This document shows, in pieces, positions 28,701-35,250 of a DNA stretch of 64,000 nt. Within the stretch, counting starts at the first letter, position 1. Every line of letters starts with the position of its first letter. The DNA lies in NCBI GenBank assembly GCA_943371535.1, contig CALRVE020000018.1, positions 1-64,000 on the forward strand, in the 5' to 3' direction. The notes under the pieces were generated by a model that did not search any database, was not told the DNA's origin, and saw nothing but the letters and a program-made list of their open reading frames with translations. The translations under genes were made by a program, and so were the position numbers. The DNA comes from UBA1930 sp943371535. GTDB taxonomy: Bacteria; Bacteroidota; Bacteroidia; Chitinophagales; Chitinophagaceae.

Positions 28701-29162
28701 GCTTCTGTTGCCTGTTGAATTATTAATAGAAGCCCAGTCGAAACTTAGATTTCCAGCATTTACACTTGTGAAGTCTAAGTTCAAATCCATTGTTGCAGAA
28801 CTAGTATTATCTGTAGTGCCAGATGATAGTAACACTAAACTTTCATTACTTCTATATACTCCACTGCTAAAGCCACCTGAGCCAGTTGGTGGTATTTGAA
28901 AAGCAGTAGTATTTACAGTAATTCTAGAAGCTGTTGGAATAGTTCCTGTACCACCTGAAGCATTACCATTCCATGCCAGTGCACCAATCCCTGCAGTAAA
29001 AGTACCATTGGCAGGTGTAGTATTAAAGACCCAATTATTAATGTCTGAAAAGTTTTCGGTATAAGTAAAATTCGTTTGTGAGGCTAAAGCAACTGGAGTT
29101 TGGCTTTTACCAGCCAATACAATTATAGTTAGCACTAAGGCTATCATGAGTCTATTAAGCAT
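25743..29162 (-). CDS. T9SS-exported CehA/McbA-like PHP metallohydrolase with three FN3-like repeats
   Basis: A 1139-residue protein with a signal peptide. The N-terminal beta-sandwich domain (about 30-230) resembles those that bind ligands in secreted Bacteroidota proteins (YTENFSDINNWVFN, then SLRVFATVDGINFTEITG). Three fibronectin-III-like repeats of about 120 residues follow, each opening with Cys and PT-x-QPTN-like residues near 237, 360 and 479 and sharing TTYYYFIFA...C.GG..Y.TTNPL. From about 600 comes a PHP domain of CehA/McbA type, with metal ligands visible in GNLHAHSSYSDG, FLGISDHNH and GPIMDHDSHYTNFG. The end (from about 1057, YPNPVTN) is a type A T9SS sorting domain. It would act at or outside the surface, perhaps as a phosphoesterase or esterase. 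The substrate is unknown. Confidence 0.85.
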   Translation of the reverse strand: MLNRLMIALVLTIIVLAGKSQTPVALASQTNFTYTENFSDINNWVFNTTPANGTFTAGIGALAWNGNASGGTGTIPTASRITVNTTAFQIPPTGSGGFSSGVYRSNESLVLLSSGTTDNTSSATMDLNLDFTSVNAGNLSFDWASINNSTGNRSSSLRVFATVDGINFTEITGAQALNFTNNSPTSGSIINVALPTIFNNAATAKLRFYYHNGSGGTTGSRPRLSIDNIKVTAVPTTPCATPTAQATNFTLGTVINNTISFSFTPASPAPQNYITVMSTNSVLTSNPTNLTIYNMGDELGDGNVVSISNNSTVTVTGLDASTTYYFFVFATNNACTGGPLYLTTNPLTGNATTLAGALPCVVPPTQPTNLQFTNIGLNSITGTFTPAANTNEYLIVRSLSSTFSGTLNNGTTYNGGNVLGNGSVVTRTAGTSFTANNLTSGTIYYFYVFGLNNQNCTGGPIYNATNPLSNNVSTVALPVCAIPTSQPTNISITPSNTSLNGYFAPTSSADGYLIVRSTSSTLSSNPINNTNYTVGNSLGNGTIIQTSNSTSFIDNGLTSSTTYYYFIFAKNSNCTGGTKYLTTNPLTISVTTTSVAALNYYYGNLHAHSSYSDGNQDNNALTPADNYAYAKNSLCMDFLGISDHNHATAGMKIADWQPGLNQAAAATTSSFLALFGMEWGVLSNGGHVLIYGTNQLIGWETNNYNVFVPKSDYVGTPETTGTTGLFRSLINLGGNAFATFAHPSFSDFNNLSNLPYNSTADSAVVGMAIASGPAFSTNTTYSDPPSSFSYIDYYTRMLSKGYHIGPIMDHDSHYTNFGRSTNNRLVTVAPSISSNHFYNAMLNRNFYATEDCDTKVMFTINNQLMGSIITNVYSPAISVYAIDPTNPSITPTIRLMYGIAGSGIPAIQINSINGNTLTYTDFALTNGQQAYYYLDITIAGNRTITSPIWYTKTSVVPVQLISFTANLTNTKNALIQWTTTNEINNQLFVIEKSFNGNEFFAFDSVGAQNSITTVNQYSIVDHSIIENITYYRLKQIDKNGRFTYSNIIAVNPSNNNINSVKAYPNPVTNHLNLLIHATRNNKAALMITDITGRIVLHQQLEVIKGNQNKLVDVSQLTAGSYYLTVLLNNEKITQKIQKL

Positions 29163-29199
29163 TCGTTCATCTTTTGTTAATGAACAAAGATGAATGAAT
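29161..29199 (-). promoter_or_regulatory. Near-perfect inverted repeat in the leader, touching the start codon
   Basis: Positions 29161-29178 and 29183-29199 pair over 17 bp with one mismatch and one bulge, around an AATG loop. On the minus strand the 3' arm ends in the first two bases of the cargo start codon. Such a hairpin could hide the start codon or serve as an operator. It is not followed by a T run, so it is not a terminator. Confidence 0.6.
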
Positions 29200-29272
29200 T
29201 TTTAGTAAGAAAGGCTTAAAAAAATAGAAGTAACAGTTAATTAAACTGAATGGCTGATAGTTAACTTGTTAC

Positions 29273-29797
29273 TTATAAGTCGTAATTGTTATGATAGCTA
29301 GTAGCAACTGTTTTTACTTTTTCCAACACTTCATTTTGTAAGTTATATTTATAGTTGTGTAAAGCAATTGAAACATCTTCATTAAACGTACCAATAATTT
29401 CAGCAGCTAAAATTCCAGCATTTTTTGCAGCATTTAGTGCAACTGTTGCCACAGGTACACCATTGGGCATTTGTAAAATAGATAAAATAGAATCCCACCC
29501 ATCGATAGAATTAGAAGATTTTATAGGTACGCCAATGACAGGTAAAGTTGTAATGCTTGCAACCATTCCAGGTAAATGTGCAGCACCTCCAGCACCAGCT
29601 ATCATTACTTTAAAACCTCGTAGTTTTGCGGAACTGGCATAATCCATCATCCTTTGTGGAGTTCTATGAGCCGAAACAATGGTTAATTCATACCCAATAT
29701 TAAAATGTTCTAAAATTTCTGCGGCTGCTTTCATAATAGGTAAATCGCTATCGCTGCCCATTATTATGCTTACTAAAACTGAATTATTTGAGCTCAT
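29273..29797 (-). CDS. purE: N5-carboxyaminoimidazole ribonucleotide mutase
   Basis: A 174-residue PurE of class I. It moves the carboxyl group of N5-CAIR to give CAIR in purine synthesis, after PurK. The signature IIMGSDSDLPIMK, the active-site SAHRTP and AGAGGAAHLPGMVAS are complete, as is GVPIKSSNSIDGWDSILSILQMPNGVPVATV. The protein is slightly longer than the E. coli enzyme at the C-terminus. purK is not here. It lies 22 bp after the PIN gene on the same strand, and the pdxJ-TA-purE run may be read partly from shared transcripts. Confidence 0.96.
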   Translation of the reverse strand: MSSNNSVLVSIIMGSDSDLPIMKAAAEILEHFNIGYELTIVSAHRTPQRMMDYASSAKLRGFKVMIAGAGGAAHLPGMVASITTLPVIGVPIKSSNSIDGWDSILSILQMPNGVPVATVALNAAKNAGILAAEIIGTFNEDVSIALHNYKYNLQNEVLEKVKTVATSYHNNYDL

Positions 29798-29819
29798 AAA
29801 TGATGAATGTTAAAATGAA

Positions 29820-30248
29820 TTATTTGAGTTTAGGTAACACATGTTTTATTAAAAATTGCTCAGCCGAAAGTACTTCAATTGTAGAGAAATAATAGTCTTC
29901 AATATTTTCAGTAACTATACAAGTGCAACCTACATTTTTTGCAGCATAAAATTGAAGTCCGTCTTCAAAATCATGAATCTTTTTATTATTGGCAACTGCT
30001 AACAAATCTTCACTCTTATTGTCGGCCAATTGTATTTTTTGTGCCAATAGTGCAATTTTATTTTTCGCAACTGTTACTCCGCTTCTTTTAGATGCAAAGT
30101 AAAATGCAATGGCAAAACAAGAAGATGAACTGTATAGATGGTATTGATGATTATCTGCCAAACTCAACAATCTTGCTGCATATGTAAATACTGGATATTC
30201 TTTGTTTAATACGCTAACTAAGATATTTGCATCAAGAAAAATTTTCAT
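29820..30248 (-). CDS. PIN-domain protein, probable toxin of a type II toxin-antitoxin pair
   Basis: A 142-residue PIN-fold nuclease. Conserved acidic positions are Asp6 (FLDANIL), Glu95/Asp96 (HDFEDGLQFYAA) and Asp118 (VTENIEDYY), the arrangement of VapC-like RNases. The second acidic position, usually a Glu in the region around 41-47, has no carboxylate here (SSSSCFAIAFY), so metal binding may be altered. It begins 4 bp after the putative antitoxin on the same strand, the normal antitoxin-first order. The target RNA is unknown. Confidence 0.8.
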   Translation of the reverse strand: MKIFLDANILVSVLNKEYPVFTYAARLLSLADNHQYHLYSSSSCFAIAFYFASKRSGVTVAKNKIALLAQKIQLADNKSEDLLAVANNKKIHDFEDGLQFYAAKNVGCTCIVTENIEDYYFSTIEVLSAEQFLIKHVLPKLK

Positions 30249-30252
30249 AATA

Positions 30253-30519
30253 CTATGATTTCTTTTTTCTTGATTCGTAGTAAGTTGATTGTAGCTTTTT
30301 ATTGGTTTTGCTTTTGGTAATATATTCTACAGGCCCCTCGGCAACAATATTTACCCAATTAGCAACTGGTAAATCTTCTAAAGTTTGATAGTTAGTATGT
30401 GTAAGTTGACTGTATAAAAACTCAGTAAGCCTTGAGAGGCTCATATTGTTTTTATAAGCAAACTCTTTTGCTTTATCAATAATAGAAGCATCGAAGCTTA
30501 AAGTTATTTTTGCATCCAT
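30253..30519 (-). CDS. DUF6364-like antitoxin
   Basis: An 88-residue protein. It opens with ITLSFDASIIDKAKEFAYKNNMSLSRLTEFLYSQL, the strand-helix-helix pattern of ribbon-helix-helix DNA-binding proteins, in line with the DUF6364 family found next to PIN genes in Bacteroidota. The second half is a basic, flexible tail (TKSKTNKKLQSTYYESRKKKS) that could wrap the toxin. A 12-bp palindrome lies about 30 bp upstream inside the promoter, which suggests autoregulation. It sits 4 bp before the PIN gene. Family recognition is by pattern only. Confidence 0.78.
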   Translation of the reverse strand: MDAKITLSFDASIIDKAKEFAYKNNMSLSRLTEFLYSQLTHTNYQTLEDLPVANWVNIVAEGPVEYITKSKTNKKLQSTYYESRKKKS

Positions 30520-30536
30520 AAAAGTAGTTTATACCA

Positions 30537-30562
30537 CAAAAATAAAAAAGTTATACGTATAA
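30537..30562 (-). promoter_or_regulatory. Promoter box and palindromic operator candidate of the toxin-antitoxin operon
   Basis: On the minus strand TATTTTTG (30537-30544) fits the -7 consensus TAnnTTTG, 17 bases before the antitoxin ATG. The perfect 12-bp palindrome TTATACGTATAA (30551-30562) lies just upstream, inside the promoter spacer. This is a good place for a ribbon-helix-helix antitoxin to repress its own operon. Confidence 0.6.
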
Positions 30563-30573
30563 AAAAATATTTT

Positions 30574-31299
30574 TTATAGCTTACTCTGTACTTGTCTTTT
30601 ATACAATTGAATGGCATTTTCAAAGCCTAAATACAGTGCATCGCAAACCAATGCATGGCCAATACTTACTTCAGCCAAACCTGAAATTTGTTGAGCAAAA
30701 AATTGTAAATTGTTTAAGTCTAAATCGTGTCCGGCATTAATACCTAATCCTAGTGATTGAGCTTTTAACGCTGCTTGTTTATACGGCTCTATGGCTTGTT
30801 CTTTATTAATTAAATAATTTTTAGCATAAGCTTCTGTGTACAATTCTATTCTATCTGTACCTGTTTGTGCAGCACCTTCTACCATCTCAATAATTGGATC
30901 AACAAAAATTGAAACCCTAATTCCAGCACTTTTAAATGTAGAAATAATATTTATTAAATAATCTTTATGAGCAATGGTATTCCATCCATGATCAGAAGTG
31001 AGCTGACCCAAAGCATCTGGCACTAATGTTACTTGATGTGGTTTTACAGCCAATACTAAATCAACAAACTTTTGTTCGGTTGGATTTCCTTCAATATTAA
31101 ATTCTGTAGTAATAATGGGTTGAATATCTCTAACATCTTGGTAAGTAATATGCCTTTCATCGGGTCTTGGATGTACTGTAATTCCATCGGCTCCAAACAT
31201 TTGTGCATCCATTGCGGCTTTAACAATATTAGGATTATTTCCTCCACGACTATTTCGTATAGTTGCAAATTTGTTAATGTTTACGCTCAATTTTATCAT
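30574..31299 (-). CDS. pdxJ: Pyridoxine 5'-phosphate synthase
   Basis: A 241-residue TIM-barrel enzyme that joins 1-deoxyxylulose 5-phosphate and 3-amino-2-oxopropyl phosphate to pyridoxine 5'-phosphate in the DXP-dependent vitamin B6 route. Typical stretches are LSVNINKFATIRNSRGG, GADGITVHPRPDERHI, NIEGNPT, QVTLVPD and LGINAGHDLDLNNL. SIGHALVCDALYLG is near the end. ispE, in the MEP isoprenoid route that shares DXP as a precursor, is also in this window. A -7 box lies in the 17-bp gap after the upstream membrane protein gene, so pdxJ may have its own promoter. Confidence 0.96.
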   Translation of the reverse strand: MIKLSVNINKFATIRNSRGGNNPNIVKAAMDAQMFGADGITVHPRPDERHITYQDVRDIQPIITTEFNIEGNPTEQKFVDLVLAVKPHQVTLVPDALGQLTSDHGWNTIAHKDYLINIISTFKSAGIRVSIFVDPIIEMVEGAAQTGTDRIELYTEAYAKNYLINKEQAIEPYKQAALKAQSLGLGINAGHDLDLNNLQFFAQQISGLAEVSIGHALVCDALYLGFENAIQLYKRQVQSKL

Positions 31300-31303
31300 G
31301 CAG

Positions 31304-31311
31304 CAAATGTA
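31304..31311 (-). promoter_or_regulatory. -7 promoter box TACATTTG directly before pdxJ
   Basis: A minus-strand match to TAnnTTTG that ends 4 bases before the pdxJ ATG. It lies in the short gap after the DUF6498-like gene. The placement predicts a leaderless or nearly leaderless mRNA. Confidence 0.5.
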
Positions 31312-31316
31312 GTATT

Positions 31317-31919
31317 TTACACAGTTGCTGATTGTTTAAACAAGTAATTTCTATACACTATATGCATAATTATATCGGCCACTGTTTTTAACGATAAGAA
31401 AATTACAGGGGCTGAAATATTCAATATTGCTGGTGCTAGTATGGCTAAGTGCATAGGCAAAATTCTTGCATAAGGCATAAAAAACATAGTACTAATGTTT
31501 ACAGCTTCAGTTGCATTTCTTCTTTTATCTTGTACATATTGCATTACACACCCCACTAAAATTGCCCAAAACGAAAGTTGTATAAATTGAAAATCTAGTA
31601 CACTAATTTTTGAAATTTTAACTATCAGAAAAACAAAATAGGCTAAATGAAATCCACCATAATGAATAAAGAAAAATCCTGCTGCACAACCTGGTCTGTT
31701 ACCTGGTTGATTGTTTACAGTATAACTATTTTCAACTCTATTGGTAAAAGTGAGCATACCAATAACATTGAATACACCTATGAAAAAACTTTGAATCCAA
31801 AAAATAAAATATATCGTGTGTATGCTGTTGGGATATTGTATATAATGATATACTGCATAGGCATTAAATACCAATATGAGCCATAAACCCCAATCGTTAA
31901 AAATCGATTTACTCTTCAT
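31317..31919 (-). CDS. DUF6498-like integral membrane protein
   Basis: A 200-residue protein with about six predicted membrane helices. Notable are GFFFIHYGGFHLAYFVFL, with Tyr, His and Gly inside a helix, and LPMHLAILAPAIL near the end. I think it belongs to the DUF6498 family, but the match is from memory. There is no signal peptide. No function is known. It precedes pdxJ by 17 bp on the same strand. Confidence 0.65.
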   Translation of the reverse strand: MKSKSIFNDWGLWLILVFNAYAVYHYIQYPNSIHTIYFIFWIQSFFIGVFNVIGMLTFTNRVENSYTVNNQPGNRPGCAAGFFFIHYGGFHLAYFVFLIVKISKISVLDFQFIQLSFWAILVGCVMQYVQDKRRNATEAVNISTMFFMPYARILPMHLAILAPAILNISAPVIFLSLKTVADIIMHIVYRNYLFKQSATV

Positions 31920-31953
31920 AATTTATAAATAATGCTTTTAAAGGTATTCATAA

Positions 31954-31988
31954 AAACAAAAATGCCCTGAAAAAAATCAGGGCATTTT
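31954..31988 (-). terminator. Rho-independent terminator of the coiled-coil protein gene
   Basis: AAAATGCCCTGA (31959-31970) and TCAGGGCATTTT (31977-31988) form a 12-bp stem with an A6 loop. On the minus strand a T-rich run follows, 24 bases after the stop at 32013. Confidence 0.85.
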
Positions 31989-32012
31989 ATTCAGAGCATT
32001 TTTTAAAATAAA

Positions 32013-33011
32013 TTATAAACCTAAGAAAGTTGATTTATTTAAGCTTTTTTTACCTTCTCCAATTTTAAAACCATTGTTATAAATTTCAACTCTATAATCT
32101 CCAGTTTCAAATTTGTTGCCTGGATTCCATTGAAAACTTACGGTTTGTTTTTTACCTTGTTCGTAGTTAATATCTACTTTATTAGTGTACTGAATGGTTT
32201 TTCCATTTCTATCTGTAAATGAACCTGCCGATGTAGAAACTGAACCATCTGGATGATATACAGAAACCATCAAAGATTTTGCTCCACTTGGTGCAACACG
32301 GTTTTCATCTATATCGAAACTTACTTTAAAATAATCGGCTCTTTTTGCTTTTGTGGTTTCTTTCTCTTTGCTACCTTTTAAATTAATGGCAACAATATTA
32401 ATGTTAGATGCATGTAAAGTAGATGCTAAATCTTCCACTCTTGCTTTTTCAGTTTTTGTTTTATTTAAATCGGTTTCTAGTTCACCTTTTTCTTCATTCA
32501 GTTTCTTTTTTTCTTCGGTTAATTGGGTATTGCTTGCAGTAAGTTGTTTGTTTTCTGCTTCTAATCGTTCTACTTCGGCATATAAAGCTTCAATTTTACT
32601 TTGTAATTCAGCAATTTGTTTTTGAGCTTCTGCTAATTCTGAAGCAGTAATATTTTTCTTCTTTAATGTACTTGCAATTGAGCTTCTAAGCTTTTGTATT
32701 TCACTATTCTTTTCAGCTAATGAACCTTGTAATTGCTGATTATTAATTGAGATTGAATCGGCTTTAATACTCAATAAATCAAATTGTGATTGTAGCATAG
32801 ATCTATCGATAGAATCTTTAGTAATTCTATCTACATATTGTATTTTTTCTTCTTTTACCTTACTTTTATCGTAAATAATATATGCCCAGGTTCCAATTAG
32901 TGCAGCTATTAAAAGACCATAAACTAAATTACGATTGTCTTTTTTAGGCTCATTTTGATTTGGTTGATTGGGTGTAGAAGAATTGGCAGTTGGATACTGT
33001 GTGTAACTCAT
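32013..33011 (-). CDS. Membrane-anchored coiled-coil protein
   Basis: A 332-residue protein. A short Pro/Asn/Gln-rich cytoplasmic stretch (1-28) precedes one membrane helix (LVYGLLIAALIGTWAYIIY). Residues about 60-200 are a long heptad coiled coil (EIQKLRSSIAS, then IAELQSKIEALYAEVERLEAENKQL and EEKGELETDLNKTKTEK). The last 130 residues form a beta-rich domain (FKVSFDIDENRVAPSGAKSLMVSVYHPDGS, then VSFQWNPGNKFETGDYRVEIYNNGFKIG). Bacteroidota have similar anchored coiled-coil proteins of unknown role. It could be a periplasmic spacer or scaffold. Confidence 0.8.
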   Translation of the reverse strand: MSYTQYPTANSSTPNQPNQNEPKKDNRNLVYGLLIAALIGTWAYIIYDKSKVKEEKIQYVDRITKDSIDRSMLQSQFDLLSIKADSISINNQQLQGSLAEKNSEIQKLRSSIASTLKKKNITASELAEAQKQIAELQSKIEALYAEVERLEAENKQLTASNTQLTEEKKKLNEEKGELETDLNKTKTEKARVEDLASTLHASNINIVAINLKGSKEKETTKAKRADYFKVSFDIDENRVAPSGAKSLMVSVYHPDGSVSTSAGSFTDRNGKTIQYTNKVDINYEQGKKQTVSFQWNPGNKFETGDYRVEIYNNGFKIGEGKKSLNKSTFLGL

Positions 33012-33104
33012 AAATTTTATTAATTTAGATTAAAATTAAGTGTTGAATCAATAAAAACAAGTTTTGTAAAAATGTAAATGTTGTTCAACTGTTTATTCAC
33101 ATGT

Positions 33105-33236
33105 TTAATTATTCAGTTGATTTTCTCTATAGTACAACAAAATTACCCACATAATTATGAGGGTAATCATTAGAAAAGTAGTAATAATTTTCTTAAAACT
33201 GCTTCTCATTTTTACACGAAATAATTGATTCTTCAT
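33105..33236 (-). CDS. Putative 43-residue single-pass membrane microprotein
   Basis: A short frame from ATG at 33236 to TAA at 33105. The N-terminus is basic (MKNQLFRVKMRSSFKK). One strong hydrophobic helix follows (IITTFLMITLIIMWVILLYY) and a short polar end (RENQLNN). The positive-inside pattern suggests an N-in membrane protein. It lies in the spacer before the divergent exonuclease gene, on the same strand as the coiled-coil protein, with 93 bp between them. No homologue is recognised, and a chance frame in AT-rich DNA cannot be excluded. Confidence 0.45.
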   Translation of the reverse strand: MKNQLFRVKMRSSFKKIITTFLMITLIIMWVILLYYRENQLNN

Positions 33237-33261
33237 CACAATAAAATTAAAATAACTCATT

Positions 33262-33975
33262 ATGCTTAAGGATTTATTGTTGATGGATATTGAAACTGTT
33301 CCTATGGTTGAAAATTATCAGGATTTGTCGCCCGATTGGCAAATCTTATGGTGGGATAAAGTTTCTAAAACCGTGCCAGAAAACACCACTCCAGCACAAA
33401 GCTGGAAAATGAAAGGTGGAATTTTAGCCGAGTTTGGTAAAATAATTTGTATTAGCACCGCTTATTTTTATGAAGATGAACATAGAAAGCTTTGCTTAAA
33501 AGTAAAAAGTATCTCCGGTCATAATGAAAAAGAACTATTGATTCAGTTTTTAGACTTATGTGCAAAAATGTATAAACACAATAAAAACTTTCAGTTTGGG
33601 GGGCACAATATAAAAGAATTTGATTTGCCATATATCTGTCGCCGAATAATGATTAATCAACTACCCATGCCCGAATATTTATGGTTACATGATAGAAAAC
33701 CTTGGGAAGTAAAAATGTTCGATACACTAAATTGGTGGAAGTTTGGCGACAACAAAAACTATATTTCTCTTCATTTACTAGCTAGTGTTTTGCAAATTCC
33801 AACTAGTAAATCAGATATTGATGGAAGTAAAGTACAAGAAGTGTACTATCAAGAAAAAAATCTTCAACGTATTGTAGAATATTGTCAAAGAGATGTTGTG
33901 GTTTGTGCCAATGTTGTATTACGTTATAAAGATTTACCACTTTTAACCGATGAAAGAGTAGTAATAGTTGAATAA
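33262..33975 (+). CDS. PolB-like 3'-5' exonuclease-domain protein
   Basis: A 237-residue RNase-H-fold protein of the predicted PolB-like exonuclease family. Motifs are LLMDIETVP (Asp9 and Glu11), a long family insert with WWDKVSKTVPE and GKIICISTAYF, FGGHNIKEFDLPYICRR (the Exo II Asp) and CQRDVVVCANVVLRY (the Exo III Asp). All expected acidic residues are present. It is a stand-alone domain without a polymerase, with an unknown role in DNA or RNA 3'-end trimming. It starts 25 bp from the divergent microprotein and 103 bp before holA on the same strand. Confidence 0.85.
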   Translation: MLKDLLLMDIETVPMVENYQDLSPDWQILWWDKVSKTVPENTTPAQSWKMKGGILAEFGKIICISTAYFYEDEHRKLCLKVKSISGHNEKELLIQFLDLCAKMYKHNKNFQFGGHNIKEFDLPYICRRIMINQLPMPEYLWLHDRKPWEVKMFDTLNWWKFGDNKNYISLHLLASVLQIPTSKSDIDGSKVQEVYYQEKNLQRIVEYCQRDVVVCANVVLRYKDLPLLTDERVVIVE

Positions 33976-34066
33976 TTGAATGTTAAGTTCTATTGAAAAC
34001 AATTCACTTATGCATTCGAGTTTTCAACATTTAACTTACTTTACCTTTTACAGTAAATAAGCAACT

Positions 34067-34074
34067 TATTTTTG
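34067..34074 (+). promoter_or_regulatory. -7 promoter box TATTTTTG directly before holA
   Basis: A match to TAnnTTTG ending 4 bases before the ATG at 34079, the same arrangement as at pdxJ. A transcription start at usual spacing would fall at the start codon. Confidence 0.5.
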
Positions 34075-34078
34075 TTGC

Positions 34079-35083
34079 ATGTCGGCTGAAAAAATTATTG
34101 GTGATTGGAAAAAAGCAAATTTTAAACCCATCTACTGGCTAGAAGGAGAGGAACCCTATTTTATTGACAAAATAGTTGAATACGCCGAGCATAAGATTTT
34201 GAACGAAAGTGAAGCTAGTTTTAATCTTACTGTTTTTTATGGAAGAGATGCAAATTGGGCCGATGTAATTAATGCTTGCAGGCGTTATCCCATGTTTGCC
34301 GAACGACAAGTGGTTTTGTTGAAAGAAGCCCAACACATGAAGGAAATTGAAAGATTAGAAGGTTATGTAGATAATCCTTTAAACTCAACAGTTTTTGTGG
34401 TAAGCTATAAAGATAAAAAAGTAGATGCTCGTACAAAATTTGCAAAAGTTTTAAAAGCAAAAGGCGAAGTATTTACCACCAAAAAACTATATGATAATGA
34501 GTTGCCTAATTGGGCAAACGTAATGATTAGCCAACATGGTCTAGGCATTTCTCAAAAAGCATTGTTGCTTTTGGTAGATCATGTAGGAAATGATTTAAGC
34601 CGATTAGAAAATGAAATTGAAAAGCTTGCAGTTAATCTTGGAGCAAGAAAATCAATTAACGAAGACGATATTGAAAACTACATTGGCATTAGTAAAGAGT
34701 TTAATGTTTTTGAGTTGCAAGCAGCATTTGGTAAAAAAGATTTTGCTAAAGCAATAAGAATTGTAAACTACTTCGAAAAAAATCCCAAAGCCGGACCTAT
34801 ACAATTAATTCTCCCATCATTATATTCTTTTTTTAGTAAAGTATATGCCATTTTTAGTGCAGGAACAACCGATGAAAAAACAATCGCTTCTACCATAGGT
34901 ATTTCTCCATTTTTTGTGAAAGATTATATTGCTGCTAGCAGAAATTACAACTATCAAGGTGTAGAAAAAATCTTACTCTTATTACACCATTACAATTTAA
35001 GAAGTTTAGGTATTTATGATGCAGGAAGCAGTGATGCAGGTTTAATGAAAGAGTTTACTGTAAAAGTGATGAGTAACGGGTAA
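34079..35083 (+). CDS. holA: DNA polymerase III subunit delta
   Basis: A 334-residue clamp-loader subunit. It shows the opening IYWLEGEEPYFIDKIVEYAE, then FYGRDANWADVINACRRYPMFAERQVVLLKEA, VSYKDKKVDARTKFAKVLKA, and the C-terminal collar domain with GPIQLILPSLYSFFSKV. Delta opens the beta sliding clamp during loading at primer-template junctions. Length and motif order are standard for HolA. The 5' end carries an immediate -7 box, and the gene probably forms its own transcript. Confidence 0.93.
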   Translation: MSAEKIIGDWKKANFKPIYWLEGEEPYFIDKIVEYAEHKILNESEASFNLTVFYGRDANWADVINACRRYPMFAERQVVLLKEAQHMKEIERLEGYVDNPLNSTVFVVSYKDKKVDARTKFAKVLKAKGEVFTTKKLYDNELPNWANVMISQHGLGISQKALLLLVDHVGNDLSRLENEIEKLAVNLGARKSINEDDIENYIGISKEFNVFELQAAFGKKDFAKAIRIVNYFEKNPKAGPIQLILPSLYSFFSKVYAIFSAGTTDEKTIASTIGISPFFVKDYIAASRNYNYQGVEKILLLLHHYNLRSLGIYDAGSSDAGLMKEFTVKVMSNG

Positions 35084-35250
35084 TAATCCTTTAAAATTCG
35101 TATATAGATCATTCAAATCTTAATACTTATTTGATTTGTTGAATAGTCATTGAAAAAATATTTTTCAATTTCATTCAATCAATTCATTTATACATTAATT
35201 TCAATGCCTAAAGAAATTTATTGCTTCTTAAATCTTAATTGTTTAGCTAT

